Part shown: in pieces, positions 11,373 to 23,300 of the stretch
Position numbering within the stretch: the stretch's first letter is position 1
How the letters are laid out: each line of letters starts with the position of its first letter
NCBI GenBank assembly: GCA_946902985.2
Contig: OX336389.2
Span: 786,904,979 to 786,968,978 of the forward strand
DNA length: 64,000 nucleotides
Direction of reading: 5' to 3'
Source of the DNA: Meconema thalassinum
Taxonomy: Eukaryota > Arthropoda > Insecta > Orthoptera > Tettigoniidae
Program-made: the position numbers and the translations under genes
The notes under the pieces: generated by a model
Seen by the model: the letters and a program-made list of their open reading frames with translations, nothing else
What the model was told of the DNA's origin: nothing
The model's database searches: none

Positions 11373-11435
11373 ACATTTGCCCGATCTGATAAGTCTACTT
11401 TTTCCCCATTTTTGCAAAATGTGAAAAGTAGGCTA

Positions 11436-13348
11436 AAAAACCTGCCTTATATTTTCAGCAGTGAACTGCAACATGTAAATGTTTTTTAAGCAGAATCAGT
11501 TTTACAATATAGGCTAGCCCACAAGTTTCAAAAGGTGCAATCTCCAGGCTTAACACATTTTCAGGGTAAACTGTATTCTGATTTGGATGGTTCTAGTGTA
11601 GATTTACGAACACATATGGCAGTCATAAGTAATGCTGGGTGGTATGATTATGACATCCAAGCACCATGCATATACATATAACTAATACTTTTACAGATAT
11701 CGGGATATCTGAACTGTGCCAACACAAAAAATATCAATTAATTGAAATAAGTAAAATACACCACATGAATAGAAAATATCAACAATTTAAGTACAGCTTT
11801 TTATTGCCCGCGCACCATGAAGACAGCTACACGCGCTATTTACTTCAATAACTCTTCTCATAAGCAAATTAATGATGGAATCAAGATTTATTTCATCATT
11901 TAAATTTAATTTTGGTGTAGGCAATTGTACGTAATTATCTAACGGGAATAGAATATTTTGTAGTTTACTGAACATCAATTAATATCCGATCGGTAGACTA
12001 TCTTCCGAGAAGAAGAATAAAACATTTGAGGCTGTATAGGCCTATAGATATTGCAAGCTAATGTCCACGACTTTGTAGGCGACAATGGAGGATTTTCTTC
12101 TTGGTAACACAGCATAGGAAAAGGAAACATCAACTTTCAATATGCTAAAAGAAAATGTTTAAAATAATAAACCTGGTAGTTGTTTTTTATTGTTTTCTTC
12201 ACAACTTACAGGACAAACCTTATGTCTATACTCTAAGACAATGCTACGTTGCCTGAACTGTGCCACCACCAAGAAGACAAATCAATTAATTGAGATAATT
12301 GAAATACACCACATGATAAAACATCTACCATTCAAGTACAGCTTTATTTATATTGTCCGTGCACCATGACATGACAGCAATACCGACCGGTGTAAATACG
12401 CGTGCTGAGGCACAAGGTCATGCTGCCAGTGCATCTTCCGGCTCTTAACACGAGTAGGTTGACGAGTTGAGCGTTATGAAGGGCATATCAGCATAAAAAC
12501 CATCCACCCCATAGGAAACTCCCATCACCTCACATAGCCTAAACGGGAATAGTAACGGGTAGAAATACCGAACATCACGTTTTGTCAGAAATGTTAATAC
12601 ATACGTCATACCAAGCATTTTATCCGCATGGAAATACTAGGCTACATCTGTGATGTTCCTGGACCACACGCACAATACCCACACCCCCTCTGTTCTTCAA
12701 GATGGCTTACGATTTATTGCATGTAGGAGGGCTAGGCCTATCCTCTCCATATAATGTGGAGTAGAGTATATTGTACCTCGATCAATTAGGACATTCCCGT
12801 ATGAGCACAAAAAGTTAATGAGGTATTGATACAAGCAAGCATAGACTAGCGATAGTGGAGCCATCTGGGGGTGACGGCCTGACATGATGAAAGGCAGAGA
12901 ACCACTGCGCGGTGAGTTGTAAGAAGTGTGGAAGGGGATTCGGTCACGAGAGGGAGGAAATTTTTCCAACCATCCCTTCTTGAAAATACCCCAGGGGATA
13001 GAAAAACGAAGAAGGTATTCACCCCTCCTTCCATAACAGAACGAGAAGTACAGCGGAAGAGGGTCTTTAAAAATTCATCACGACTTCTCAACATACACTT
13101 GTTACGTGTAAAAGTCGTCTCATGTTATCAATGGGCATTGATAGCCTCGCCTCGAATATGGAATACATGCAGGAGAAACACTCAGAAAACATTTGCCATG
13201 TTTATCAACCCTACACTTCACGGATTATGTAATAGTTGTGATCTTCCTTCACTGAGCTCACTTCCTCACGCGAAAAAATGGGAGTTCTGAAGACTAAACT
13301 AATAGTAACCTCAATTCTCTGAGAACAGAGGTGAACATTACATACAAC
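11436..13348. other. No recognised feature
   Basis: No gene supported. Two similar short stretches occur: 11700-11790 and 12240-12330 both read like CTGTGCCAACACAAAAAATA, then ATCAATTAATTGA, then TACACCACATGA and a following TTTAAGTACAGC, so an old duplication of about 90 bp is likely. Confidence 0.5.
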
Positions 13349-15739
13349 CAGTGGCGTACCAAAGGGGGTGCGAACGGGGCGGCCCCGCGCGCCGTAAAGG
13401 TAGGGGGGGGGGGGTGCCAAAATCCAAAATCGAAAAACATATTTTTTTTTGTTTAAGAAAAAAAAATCGGGAAAAATATACGGTTTTAATGGTCAAATTA
13501 TCTTTATTACTTTTTTAAAATACTGTAGTGATATTATTTAGAAATGAAATAACGTTTCGTTTAAAACTATTTTTTGACAATACGAAATAGTTCGTGGCCG
13601 CCGAGCACACAGGATACGTTTACAGTGTACGGGCGAACAGAGTACCTGAGCCGGAATCAGAGCGGTGATCGAGAGGGGATGCGTGGTTGATGACGCTGCC
13701 GGCGTGCGCGGGGTGGGGGCATCAGTCACAACAGAATTGACAGTTGCTAGTTTGCTAGTCATGAAGTGTATTCCTTGACCTTAATCCTTAGTTTATTTTA
13801 TTCATTTGTGGAGTTGGCATTTCGCAGTCGTTGTTATCAATGAATTGTGAATACAGTGTGTTTACACGTTTAGTTGAAAAGTACCAGTAATTAATTCCTG
13901 TTCATGTCCAAAAGTGCAATTAGCACTAGCAAAAAATATTAGGTTAAATTATCTAACACAATTTAAAACACAGTGTTTTTTCGTTTGCTATTGGCTGAAG
14001 CAATTTTAACCTAGAATCATTATTGATCAACGCCAAGAATCATAAGTGATAATAGTAAAAGGTAATTTGTTTCATTGTATTTCAGTTTCCATTATGAAAC
14101 GACACAAGGCAAGTGGGGTTCAAAACAGACAAATGAAACAGCAACGTACCAAAGCACTTGATAGTTCGAAATCTTTTATGACAGCTTTTATAAAAGGATC
14201 ACTGAACTCTGAAAACTATGAAACTCAGAAAGTATGTGAATTTGACAGTATCAACTTAAGCCTTTATATTAATTAATCAAATATTACAGTAGTTAATAAA
14301 TTGGTTAAACACGATGATCTTGATCGTACGAATCAAATCTCTCAATCCAACTCTTGGAATCAAGCGCAACCTTGTGGAACAGTTCAACAAGTGTATGCAT
14401 TTTTCTCTAGTTCGACTCACAGGTGGAATGTCCTCAAGGATCATGTTAGCTTAATGGTCAAGGGCCACTTAGATATAAGATGGAGTTCTAAAGCAGAAGC
14501 CGTGAACGCCTTATCATCTCAGTTAGTTGGAGTGCTTCATGCTTTAGAAAAATTGAGAGACACTACAACTGAAACCGTCGATACCAGACAGAGTGCAGCG
14601 CTGTTAATTAATGCAATAGAAAGATTTGACTTTGTAAATATGATATTTCTCTGGGCTGAGGCCTACTTACAAAAATTGACCGAACACAGAAAACTTTGCA
14701 AATCGAAGGCATTTCGTTCACTTATGTAATAACTTGTCTACAAGCTTTCCAAGATCAGCTTAATATGTGGAGTGGAACCCTTCCAGTTGATGTTATATCA
14801 AAAGCTACTAAGAAGTGTGAGGAATGGGGAGAACCCATGGAACGAAGACAAATAATGAAGCGGATAATGCCAGGAGAATCCACTGATGTTGGACTTTACT
14901 GGAAAGATGAAGTAAAGCGGAGCACACTAGAGACCTTAGATAAACTTATTCGTGAGTTAAGTGAACTGTTCGCCAATATCAAGGAACTGGATGAACGTTT
15001 TGTCTTCCCCTGTACATTCATAACGAAACCCCAAATGAAAACGTTTTGAACACTCTAAAGAGGAAATGTTTCGAACTTGCAGAGAAGTACCCTGAAGATT
15101 TGAACGGAGAAGAACTCTTTGAAGATATTAAGGATGTCATAGTTTTATTACGAAGATCAAAGGAAAATAATGAAAAGATCGACTTGAAAAATCTCAAAGA
15201 TATTTTGTTATATTTAACTTGTTTAGGGTTAGAGGCATACAGTAACTTGATCATCGCTTTCAAACTACTTTTAACGATTTCAGTGTCTATGGCATCTTGT
15301 GAACGATCTTTTAGTAAGCTGAAGCTTATTAAAAATTATTTAAGTTCCACAATGACGCAAGAAAGACTAAGCAATTTAGCAATTTTATCAATTGAACGTG
15401 ATGTGGCAGCTATTATAGACAACTCTATTACAAAAAGTTTGCATCCATGAAGGCTAGGAAGGCACATTTTAAAATTTTTGTTATGACACTAAAACTTCTT
15501 TTCTCTTTATTTTTTTGTATTATTTTTCAAACAAACTAACCTTTTAATACTTACAGTTTTATTTTATTCGTGTTTTTCTCTTTATAATGTGTTAAAGTAA
15601 CATACTACTTATTAAAACACATATTTATGAACATTAAACTGTGTTTAAATTAAACTTATTGATCCTTGAACCTTTTAGTGTTAGGAGGCGACTACTATCT
15701 AGTTGGCCCCGGGCGCCAAGTAGCCTAGGTACGTCACTG
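13349..15739 (+). mobile_element. hAT-1: decayed hAT transposon, ZMYM1-like type
   Basis: The left end is CAGTGGCGTACCAAAGG, followed by GGGGCGGCCCCGCGCGCC. The right end, read inward, is CAGTGACGTACCTAGG, followed by TTGGCGCCCGGGGCC, giving terminal inverted repeats of about 16 bp plus a second paired GC-rich block. Flanking 8-mers (catacaac on the left, atggtgga on the right) do not match, so the target duplication is lost or the two ends come from different insertions. The interior holds a broken transposase on the plus strand (14094-15450). Confidence 0.85.
14094..15450 (+). pseudogene. hAT transposase relic (zinc-finger MYM-type 1-like)
   Basis: Four overlapping plus-strand frames together give an hAT transposase with frameshifts. 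The start is MKRHKASGVQNRQMKQ (14094), a basic N-terminus. After a stop near 14276 the frame resumes at 14301 with a stretch (CGTVQQVYAFFSSSTHRW) that in this family lies after the second catalytic Asp. So the BED/TTF-like zinc finger and most of the DDE core are deleted. Further frames at 14696-15049 and 15046-15450 carry the helical part and the C-terminal hAT dimerisation region (SMASCERSFSKLKLIKNYLS, then TQERLSNLAILSIE). The enzyme would cut and join element ends in the nucleus; this copy cannot. Confidence 0.88.
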
Positions 15740-16065
15740 ATGGTGGATATAAAGTGTTAATGAAGAGCTATTTCCTAGTCTGTTGGATGGTCGAGTCCTT
15801 TTCGAATATTAGGCTACTTTGAGGTCAGGAGTTACGCTACGTGTACATCAATTGAAGGATTAATTTAATAATACTTTACCACTTGGCGTGTGCTTGTGGG
15901 CAGTTCACTGCAGTAGCCTGGAGTTCGGTGCAATGTTAGCAGGGGAGTAGTAGGTCTATAGATCGCGATACATCACACTACAAAATTCCCTTAGGTACAA
16001 AATGGCGGTATCAATGACGTCATGGAAGACACTAAAGTTTTAATCGATGCATACACGATAAATTG
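15740..16065. other. No recognised feature
   Basis: Short unique stretch between hAT-1 and a SINE; nothing recognised. Confidence 0.5.
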
Positions 16066-16215
16066 TAGCGGCTTCGGTGGCGTAGTCGGTAGCATGCTGA
16101 ACTGCTATGTGCAAGATCGCGGGTTCAAACCCGGCTAAAGTCGTATCCTTCAGTATGCCTTCCTTCGGAGGGGAAGTAAAGCCGGCGGGCCCATGTCATA
16201 GATTTATGACATGTA
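16066..16215 (+). mobile_element. tRNA-headed SINE, short family
   Basis: The head GCGGCTTCGGTGGCGTAGTC, then GGTAGCATGC and a B box (GGGTTCAAACCC), looks like a tRNA. The body contains CCTTCCTTCGGAGGGGAAGT, then AAAGCCGGCGGGCCCATGTC, and ends near ATGACATGTAAAACAACC. It is not called as a real tRNA because there is no acceptor-stem pairing and the tRNA-unrelated body follows directly. No target duplication found. Confidence 0.7.
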
Positions 16216-16414
16216 AAACAACCTACCACTTCAATTAGTTGTTTGTAGCCAAATTTGTAGGTTATATTTGGTTGATTAGAAACGCTCTAACACGTTCCAA
16301 CGTTCGCCGCTAGGTGTCAGTAACAATGGCATCTCTGGTCGCCAAAGTTGGAAATACTTGAAATTGAACGGTACTTGTAGACCACCCCATGAGTGTCCGC
16401 ATAGAAGCAGCTAC

Positions 16415-16597
16415 AAACAAAAGGGAATAGTAGCTGAACGATACCTAACGTCATACAGTCAACGGCGAATAATCAGATGGAAACTCCTCCAGTGACGAAC
16501 AAAGGAGATCAACTCCAGGCTCTGAGCCCTAGAGGGAAAATGTTCGCCGTTGACTGTATGACGTTAGGTATCGTTCAGCTACTATTCCCTTTTGTTT
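16415..16597. repeat. Perfect 55 bp inverted repeat with a 73 bp spacer
   Basis: Bases 16415-16469 are the exact reverse complement of 16543-16597 (outer ends AAACAAAAGGGAATAG and CTATTCCCTTTTGTTT). The spacer includes CAGTGACGAACAAAGGAG, which recurs with changes just outside at about 16756 (TGGTGACGAACAGAGGAA). A SINE tail fragment (CCCATGAGTGTCCGC) sits immediately to the left at 16386. It may be a small foldback element or a recent inverted duplication. Confidence 0.9.
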
Positions 16598-17957
16598 ATG
16601 TTTCCTTATATCCATCTAACCCTCCCACCTCCCCCCTCCCTCCTCATTCTTCGAGGAGTTTCTATATTTTCACACCGCCCCCTTTACCTTCTTGTTATCT
16701 ACTACTCTGTCCGCCGTTCCACCATGGTCCATACAGTTATTTCTGGCAGCTGCTCTCTGGTGACGAACAGAGGAATTTATCTATATTTTTTTGTAATCTC
16801 ATTGATATACTTTCTTTGGCCACATTGTTTATTTCCATTGAAAAAGGAGGCAAGGTTTCTCCGAAACGTATGGTTTTAAATTAAAAATACACACGGCATT
16901 AGCCCAAAAGCATGAATTATTTATATAATAATCCGGGCCGTGAAAGCCTTAATATGCAAAGGTTCAGATATGTTTCATTTGTATAAATGTCGTGGGGGCT
17001 CTTGCAACCAAAGGTAAGCTAGGTTGCCAGGGCGCCCACGACCACGAAACTTTACTTTTTGTGCTTCAAACTTATACTTTTACTTATACCTTTCCACTCG
17101 TAAGTTGTAATTTTGATTTTACGCCGGAAGCGTACTGTCAGAAATGAACTCACTTTTGAATGCATGCAGAGTAAAGAAAAGTATTTATACTAATTTGTTA
17201 AGTACAGAGTTTTTTTTATTGGGGTACAAAAGCAATGGCAATATCAATTGCGACGAGCTCTTCGCAAAACATGACCGTAACGCCATCTTTGAATCAACCG
17301 GAAAAACTATCACCCTATTATCCAAATATAAATTTAATTTCGATCAACGTTTTGAAAGTCATGAATGACTTACAATAGATTTACTCACGATGTTAAAGGG
17401 TTTATCATTGTCCTAAGCAGACCAATTCAGTTACTGTGGTAAATAATCGCTTCACATCATGTTCATCAATGAAGTTGACAAAATAAAATAAACAACAAAG
17501 TCTTTCTTTGGAATAAGTAGGCCTACTGTGTATGCTAAAGGAAGAATGCTAGCCATGAATTTTAGCGTATTTCTTTTCAGTGTATACCTGTGGTATAGGC
17601 CTACTAATCGCTCATTTTGTTTCTGTTCATGTTTTCTCTGGAACTTACCGTAATATTGGGTTCTTCTTTCGCAGAACTGACGCACATCCGTACACGATTG
17701 CTTTGTTATTCATCATCCGTGGAAACCTACAGAAAGTAGCCTACAGAATGGTGACCATAACCCTCAATTACAATATTGTTTCCGGGTAGACGACTTCGAC
17801 TTTCCGGCCTTTACCACTATGTTATTGAATGATTATGGGATACAACCACGGCATAATAATATGCAGGGGATGGATGTTGGGTAAAATATATTTTATTCTA
17901 TGCCGTTATATTAAACCTTTATTAAGAAATGCATTATGTTACAGTACACTTGAGAAC
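16598..17957. other. No recognised feature
   Basis: Pyrimidine-rich at 16615-16690, otherwise AT-rich. No supported gene. A 135-codon open frame spanning 16477-16884 crosses the inverted repeat and the pyrimidine tract and shows no family motif. Confidence 0.5.
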
Positions 17958-17971
17958 AGCATGGTTAAATT

Positions 17972-18305
17972 GAAAAATGAAAATCCACAGCCTGCTTCCA
18001 GTCTCCGACCGGGTCAGGAATGGAATGAATGAAGCCCCCATCTAGCGGCGAGGATATGAACTGTGCCGGCTGCCGAGGCCTGACGCACTCCTCTGGGGCA
18101 ATGATTAAATGAATGACAGATGAAATGAAATGATAGTGGGGAGTGTTGCTGGAATGAAATTTTTACAGGGAAAACCGGAGTATCCGGAGAAAAACCTCTC
18201 TGCCTCCGTTTTGTCCAGCACAGATCTCACTTGGAGTGACCGGGATTTGAACCACGGACCCAGCGGTGAGAGGCCAGCGTGCTGCTACCTAAGCCACGGA
18301 GGCTT
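17972..18305 (-). mobile_element. tRNA-headed SINE, same family as 10659-10984, with 14 bp target duplication
   Basis: On the minus strand it starts at the tRNA-like head (GCCTCCGTGGCTTAGG), passes the B box (GGTTCAAATCCC) and ends in an AT-rich tail (GGATTTTCATTTTTC). Perfect direct repeats AGCATGGTTAAATT flank it at 17958-17971 and 18306-18319. It aligns along its full length with the copy at 10659-10984. Confidence 0.93.
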
Positions 18306-18579
18306 AGCATGGTTAAATTATATCTGGTGATTGTGTCTGATTTGCTCCCACTGCCTGTTTCTAAGTCCAATGCACTACACTGCAAGTCTCATGTTGTTAG
18401 GCTTAGCAGTGCAAACATTTACGTAAAATGTAAATCTGTATTTGAAACAACTTACGATCAGAGTTTGAATGTAAGACAGAGATTTTAGGTACGGTACATT
18501 TATTAAAGCAGTAAGCTTCGCATCACGTGACAGCCTATTCAGATTAACTACTTGGCTCCGCAGAAACACATTTTGGACC

Positions 18580-18870
18580 ACCTCGATGTGTAATGACTAG
18601 CATTCTTCGCTGTTACCCATGATGTCCGGGTTCGATTCCCACCTCAGCAATCCAAGAAGTGATTTCCCATTGTTTCCCAACTTCTACTCGAGGCAAATGC
18701 CGGAATGGTTCCTTACTTAACACCACAATCACCTCCTTCCCTATCCTCTCCTCAATTACAAATACACACACAACAATCACACAGGGTACCAGACAATTAC
18801 TACAAACAATTATGAGCAGGGCCTGAAATAACTACGATGTCCAAGCCCCAATATCAATCAATAAATACAT
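18580..18870 (+). mobile_element. Probable SINE with tRNA-like head and 'TCAATCAATAAATA' tail
   Basis: A tRNA-like head is visible (GATGTGTAATGACTAGC, then the B box GGGTTCGATTCCC). The body contains CAAATGCCGGAATGGTTCC and ACACACAACAATCACAC, and a tail AACTACGATGTCCAAGCCCC runs into TCAATCAATAAATA. Pieces of the tail region recur at 23600, 41260, 41640, 45560, 51290, 51430 and 59750. It directly abuts HLE-3. Confidence 0.65.
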
Positions 18871-20314
18871 TTTTAGCCTATTTTCATTTATACAAAAAAT
18901 AGTCTAAAGAGATCACCTTTTGTCAGTGTGTGAGTGTGTGTGTGTGCGTGTGCATGTGTGTGAGTGTGACCCTAATTAAATCTAAAAAGCCGAAGCTATT
19001 TCAATGAGACTCGGTAAGTATACTACTACCCCGTCCGACCTCGACCAAGCCTTTCAAATTATAATACATTTAACCAATCCAACATGGTGGCCGCGCGAAA
19101 TATTCCACTGGCATTCAATATCTTCGCAACAGTAACAGATATCTCCCTTAAAAGTTGTACGGTGATAAAGAGTACTGCTAGAAGTTCATCTATGCGACTT
19201 CCATAAACCTGTTAAGTACAAAACGAATATGGCGGCCAAGCGAATTTCAAACATTTCAATGGACTTTTCTCGCGATTTAACCATCCGAGCGCAGGGATAC
19301 TTGGTACAGCAAATATTTATACACATTGCAATGCACTGACATTTAGATCAATTGTTTACATAGCCTCAAGATGGTGGCTGTGTGAAATTTTGAAATTAAG
19401 TTTTTATTTCTTGTGTCCTAATCATGCGAACAAAGTGACAGCTTGAATAATGAACCTACGCAATAATCTTCATCTAATGGTATATTACTCTACGGCCTAC
19501 TTATATAACAATCCAACATGGCGACCATCTGAAATATTTAGACGGCTCTCAATATCTACGAATCTACTACAGCAATCAATTTGAAATATTGTATGTTGAT
19601 AGAAGGATTTCACTTAAGTTCACCTATGGGACTTATAATAACCTGGTGATTACAAAAACTAGCAGTGCGGCCAAACTAAGTTTAAATATTTAAGCGGAAT
19701 TTACTCGCGATTTTATCATCCAAATGCAATGAAACTTGGTATGGTAAATGTTCATATAAAATGTAATCTACTTAAACTCAATTGTCTTGATAACACCAAA
19801 ATGGCGGCTGTGCGAAATTTTAAAATTAAGTTTTAATTTCTTGGGTCCTAATCATGCAATCGAAGTAAACGCTTGAATATTGAACCTAGGCAATAATTTT
19901 TATCTTATGGTACATAACTAGCCTACATGGCCTCCACATACAACAATCCAACATGGCGAACGGAAATATTTAGACGGCTCTCAATATCTACTAATCTATT
20001 GCAGCAATCAAACTGAAATTCTGTAGGTTGATAGAGGCTATTAACTGGTAAGCACAAAACCAGCATGGCGGTGACGCGAGATTTAAAATTTAAATGGATT
20101 TTTTCTCGTGACTCTTCATCCGAGCGCTGTAAAACTTGGCACGTTATGTCTTCATACAAGCTTTAATATACTGACGTCTAATTGCCTGGAATATAATGAG
20201 AACATAAAAATGGCGGCTGTGTAATTTTTAGAAATCTCGTTTTCATTTCTCGTCTCCTAAGTAAGACCAGTAGGGTATATGAAAATAGGCAATTTAGTTC
20301 TTCACGGAACTAAT
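18871..20314 (-). mobile_element. HLE-3: complete Helitron-like element, minus strand
   Basis: Read on the minus strand, the 5' end has the palindrome AGTTCCGTGAAGAACT (20311-20296) followed by TTGCCTATTTTCAT. Three internal units of about 435 bp carry AATCCAACATGGYG and AAAATGGCGGCTGTG motifs (visible on the plus strand near 19074, 19507 and 19945). A TG/CA microsatellite (18930-18966) is followed by a 3' hairpin, AGACTATTTT against AAAATAGGCT, ending GGCTAAAAA. The CTATTTTCAT inner motif of the 5' end is repeated inverted in the 3' hairpin, where HLE-2 and HLE-4 have CTACTTTTC at both ends. Confidence 0.83.
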
Positions 20315-21159
20315 TGTAAAATTTGAATTTTCCTTTGTTATTATGGTGATTCCGTTCACAACAATTTGTTCAAAGAATGCCCAAATAACTTAACATGAGA
20401 TAAAGAGTTGCATCTCCTTGATGATAATCGTTTTCCCCATTTGGCATATGACTATGACAATAGAAACTAAATTTAAAGGTTTCTGGTCAGTCGACACGAC
20501 TTTATCCAATTGTAATTGGTGTTATTCCTTAAGCCTGAAGGTATTAGGCTAACATGAATTTAATTAATAGCCTCCAAAGAGCTAGTTCAAAGCTCATCAC
20601 GTTCTCGTGTGTGTCCTGAGAAAGTACGACTAGAAACCAAAATGTGACACAAAGATATATTTATTTTGGCTTCTATTTTCTTATTGTACTTCATTCCTTG
20701 CATTCTAAGGGCATAGTTTTCTGCCTATTTGAAGCAGAAAGTTTAGGTTTTAGTCCAGACGGAGTCCTCTATTTTCAACTCGTCTGTTTTTCAGAACTCC
20801 ACAGAAGGTTCAGGCAAGGACTCCTCTGTATGAGGTGGCGTGGTGTTTATGCCTCTATATTGAGAATACAGAATGGAAGCTATTGGTATAGGACCTTTAT
20901 CACATTAACCGTAATGGCCAACAGTTACCAGATTATTTTTAGGAAATATAGGACTCTACACGAAAATGCAGGACATTTTTGGATTCAATTTAACAAAAGC
21001 AAAAGTACAACAAACAACATGTTCCTTCAGGAAAAATCTCCTATTGTTGTTTTGAAATTCAATGCCCCATTGACGTTGTTATGCAGTAGAAATCAGTAGA
21101 ATTTGTGCAGTGATTTCTTACAACACATGCTGGCAATATATGTCAACGTTGTACGTACA
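20315..21159. other. No recognised feature (one 151-codon open frame)
   Basis: A plus-strand open frame at 20644-21099 is the longest in the stretch, but it has no motif, domain or neighbour that would support a gene. I treat it as chance. Confidence 0.4.
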
Positions 21160-21700
21160 AGCTTAGGACGCCCTCGACGGACCTCCAACGGAGAATCTCC
21201 CCAAAAGGACGTGGAAATTCAACTGCTTCGGTGACCGCCATCCAGAGATGGGTGGCAGCAATGTTACAGGGCCCGGTGTCAGTCCGCACCATTACCAAGC
21301 CATCACATACGACAGCTAGCCACCCGTAGTAATGCTACGAAGATCAATAACGGTACAGCGATATGTGCAGGTCACATGTTTTGCCACATGTTTTGCCATT
21401 CAGAGCAGGGCGTCCAGGCAGTCTATTCCAGCAGGATAACGCTCGACCACACACAACAAGGGTGGCACAAGACTGCCTCCGCAACGTTGGTACCTTCCCG
21501 TAACCTGCATAATCCCCAGATTTGTAACCAAAGGAACATGCCTGGGACCACCTCGGACGCCAACTGAGGAAGCCGAGGAGAGCACAAGATCTCGAGAAAC
21601 AGTTGTAGCAAATATGGATAGATAGCCATGGGTTACCATACGAACGCCCTTTGACTCCATCCAGGCTATAGGCGAGCCGACAGGGTCCAGGTGGTCAGTG
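21160..21700 (+). pseudogene. Tc1-like transposase relic
   Basis: A plus-strand frame near 21420-21495 reads LFQQDNARPHTTRVAQDCLR, the second catalytic block of Tc1 transposases (with the Asp). It is followed, after indels and stops, by SPDL (21514) and EHAWDHLGRQLR (about 21535-21570), which contains the usual spacing to the third catalytic residue. Upstream, the GRPRRTSNGESPQKDVEIQL-like stretch at 21165-21230 resembles the linker after the helix-turn-helix. Many stops; clearly dead. No terminal repeats located. Confidence 0.8.
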
Positions 21701-22079
21701 TTCTGCCATAGAAGTGTTAGTTTGCTGTGATATAGTCATAATTTACGTACATCATCGCTACAATCATCCATAGCCGGTTTCATACATTTCCCTCAATTTC
21801 TTCTTGGTGTGTGTGTTGTGGTCCTTTTTTTTTTTTTTTTGCCAGTGTGTAAGACATGAACGGGATTTTCCGGATGTCTGATAACCCTTGGATTTAGGAT
21901 GTCTTGGACGATGAGTCTCAAATTCATCACACGTATTTGAAGGAGGTAGTTGCATAACCACACAAGTCCACTATGGACCATGCATGAATTGAGACCGGAA
22001 TAGAGTTCTTTAGACTGCTACGCAATATGTACAGTGCAAACCAACATATGTTTCCAAGAGGAAGTCCTTTAAATTGTAA

Positions 22080-22380
22080 TAATAACCCCTGGCACTACAG
22101 CCCATCAAGGGCCTACGCCTACCAAGCGACCGCTGCCCAGCCATTTGGCCTGCAGACAATGAGGTGAAGCGTGATCAGCGCATCGGGTCCCCTCGGCCGT
22201 TAATCTTGGTTTTTGTGACCGGGGCGCTGCCTCACTGTCACACAGCTACTCACTTGTCCTCACGAGGCCAAGTGTACCCCGTTCCAGCCCTAACGTCAGT
22301 TTCTAAAATCCCTGACGGAGCCGGGAATCGAACCCGGGGCCTCCGGACGAGAGGCAGGCGCGCTACCCCAACACCACGGG
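22080..22380 (-). mobile_element. tRNA-headed SINE, 300 bp, minus strand
   Basis: Read on the minus strand, the head CCGTGGTGTTGGGGTAGCGC leads to a B box GGTTCGATTCCC. The body ends with GGTAGGCGTAGGCCCTTGAT and a TTATTA tail. The 3' part is the source family of the old fragments at 27775-27878 and 62276-62378 inside the TTAA elements. The well-preserved head stem makes a pseudo-tRNA call likely in automated annotation. Confidence 0.85.
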
Positions 22381-22649
22381 GAAGGAAATTGTAGGAAGGA
22401 AATTAAGGCAGTTTCAAAACAGCACCTCTGAAAGTACAAAAAGCAAGAGATATAATGAAGTAGGCTATATAGACAGTATCCCTAGTGAGTTAAAAGTTAT
22501 CGTATCAAGAGCCGGGAAAGAAGTACGGAACTCATACTAGTGATAATTCAGAGAGTGGCAGTGAACATTGGGACACTGGCAGTGATTAGAAGTTCATAAA
22601 AAAAACAATATTATTTACTGTATATTGCTCAGAATCATTGTTTTTCTTA

Positions 22650-23300
22650 TTCCAAACTCTGAACTTCACTCCAATACCCAACAAAGTAATGTTAGAATTC
22701 TTCACGTATTATTCCTTAATAAAGATAGAGAGTTGCAAAATGACATTTGTCCAAGTACTTTATATATATATTTAAAAGAAGTGATTGGACATGTAAAATT
22801 AATACCCTCAAACAACATTTCTGTGAGTCATTTCTAGCACTGGCAAAAAAATCACAATCCTGTATACAGTACATTTAATAGTGAAATAACTGAATAAAAA
22901 CTGTGTTCGTTGGACGTGTGCTGTTTTGCATCTGACTTCTTCAATTGTTAATCACCTTTGTACCAGGAGGGAAGAGTGAATATTGTTTTAATCCCTCCAG
23001 TTGGTAAACCATGGTATTCTGAGTGCACGATTACAATAAGACCAATACCTCCTCACGTAGCTGTCTGTTATTAGAATATTATGATACATTCACCGTCTGG
23101 TAGTAGATTCAATATGGTAACATTTGGGTGCATGTATGTTCATAAAAGAAATAACCGTATCAAGATCAGGATTCCACTCTAGAGCGAACGAATGCAAAAC
23201 ACGGCGTGCTGTATCTGCTGTCACCCACGTAGCGACGCTCTGAACTCCACTCCGATACCCGACAAAGTAATATTGAAATTCCTCACGTATTATGTAACTC
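22650..23300. repeat. Diverged direct repeat of about 60 bp (22654-22712 and 23238-23298)
   Basis: Both copies read CTCTGAACTYCACTCCRATA, then CCCRACAAAGTAAT and CACGTATTAT. On the minus strand the right copy is open for 79 codons (23329-23090), while the left copy has an in-frame stop in the same register. No protein family recognised. Confidence 0.6.

Larger units (their letters stand above)
9628..11435 (+). mobile_element. HLE-2: complete Helitron-like non-autonomous element with a SINE insert
   Basis: The 5' end is ACAAG followed by the palindrome AGTTCCGTGAAGAACT (9632-9647) and then AGCCTACTTTTC. Internal units of about 295 bp follow, recognised by GTTGGCAGCNCTG and by AATTTGGTTGAA(A/G)TCCAA at 9850, 10290 and 10585. 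Then come a G-run (GTTGATAGGGGGGGGG), a CAGA/CACA tract and a terminal hairpin (AGTCTACTTTTT against GAAAAGTAGGCT). The inner motif at the 5' end is therefore repeated inverted at the 3' tip. HLE-4 aligns to it over its whole length apart from the SINE. Confidence 0.85.

Noticed and set aside
11191..11417. Cys-Leu-Ser-Val repeat proteins on the minus strand
   Set aside because: Translation of the CAGA microsatellite in HLE-2.
16477..16884. A 135-codon plus-strand frame
   Set aside because: It crosses one arm of the 55 bp inverted repeat and a pyrimidine tract; not a plausible gene.
20644..21099. A 151-codon open frame
   Set aside because: No motif, domain or splice partner; composition looks like chance in AT-rich DNA.
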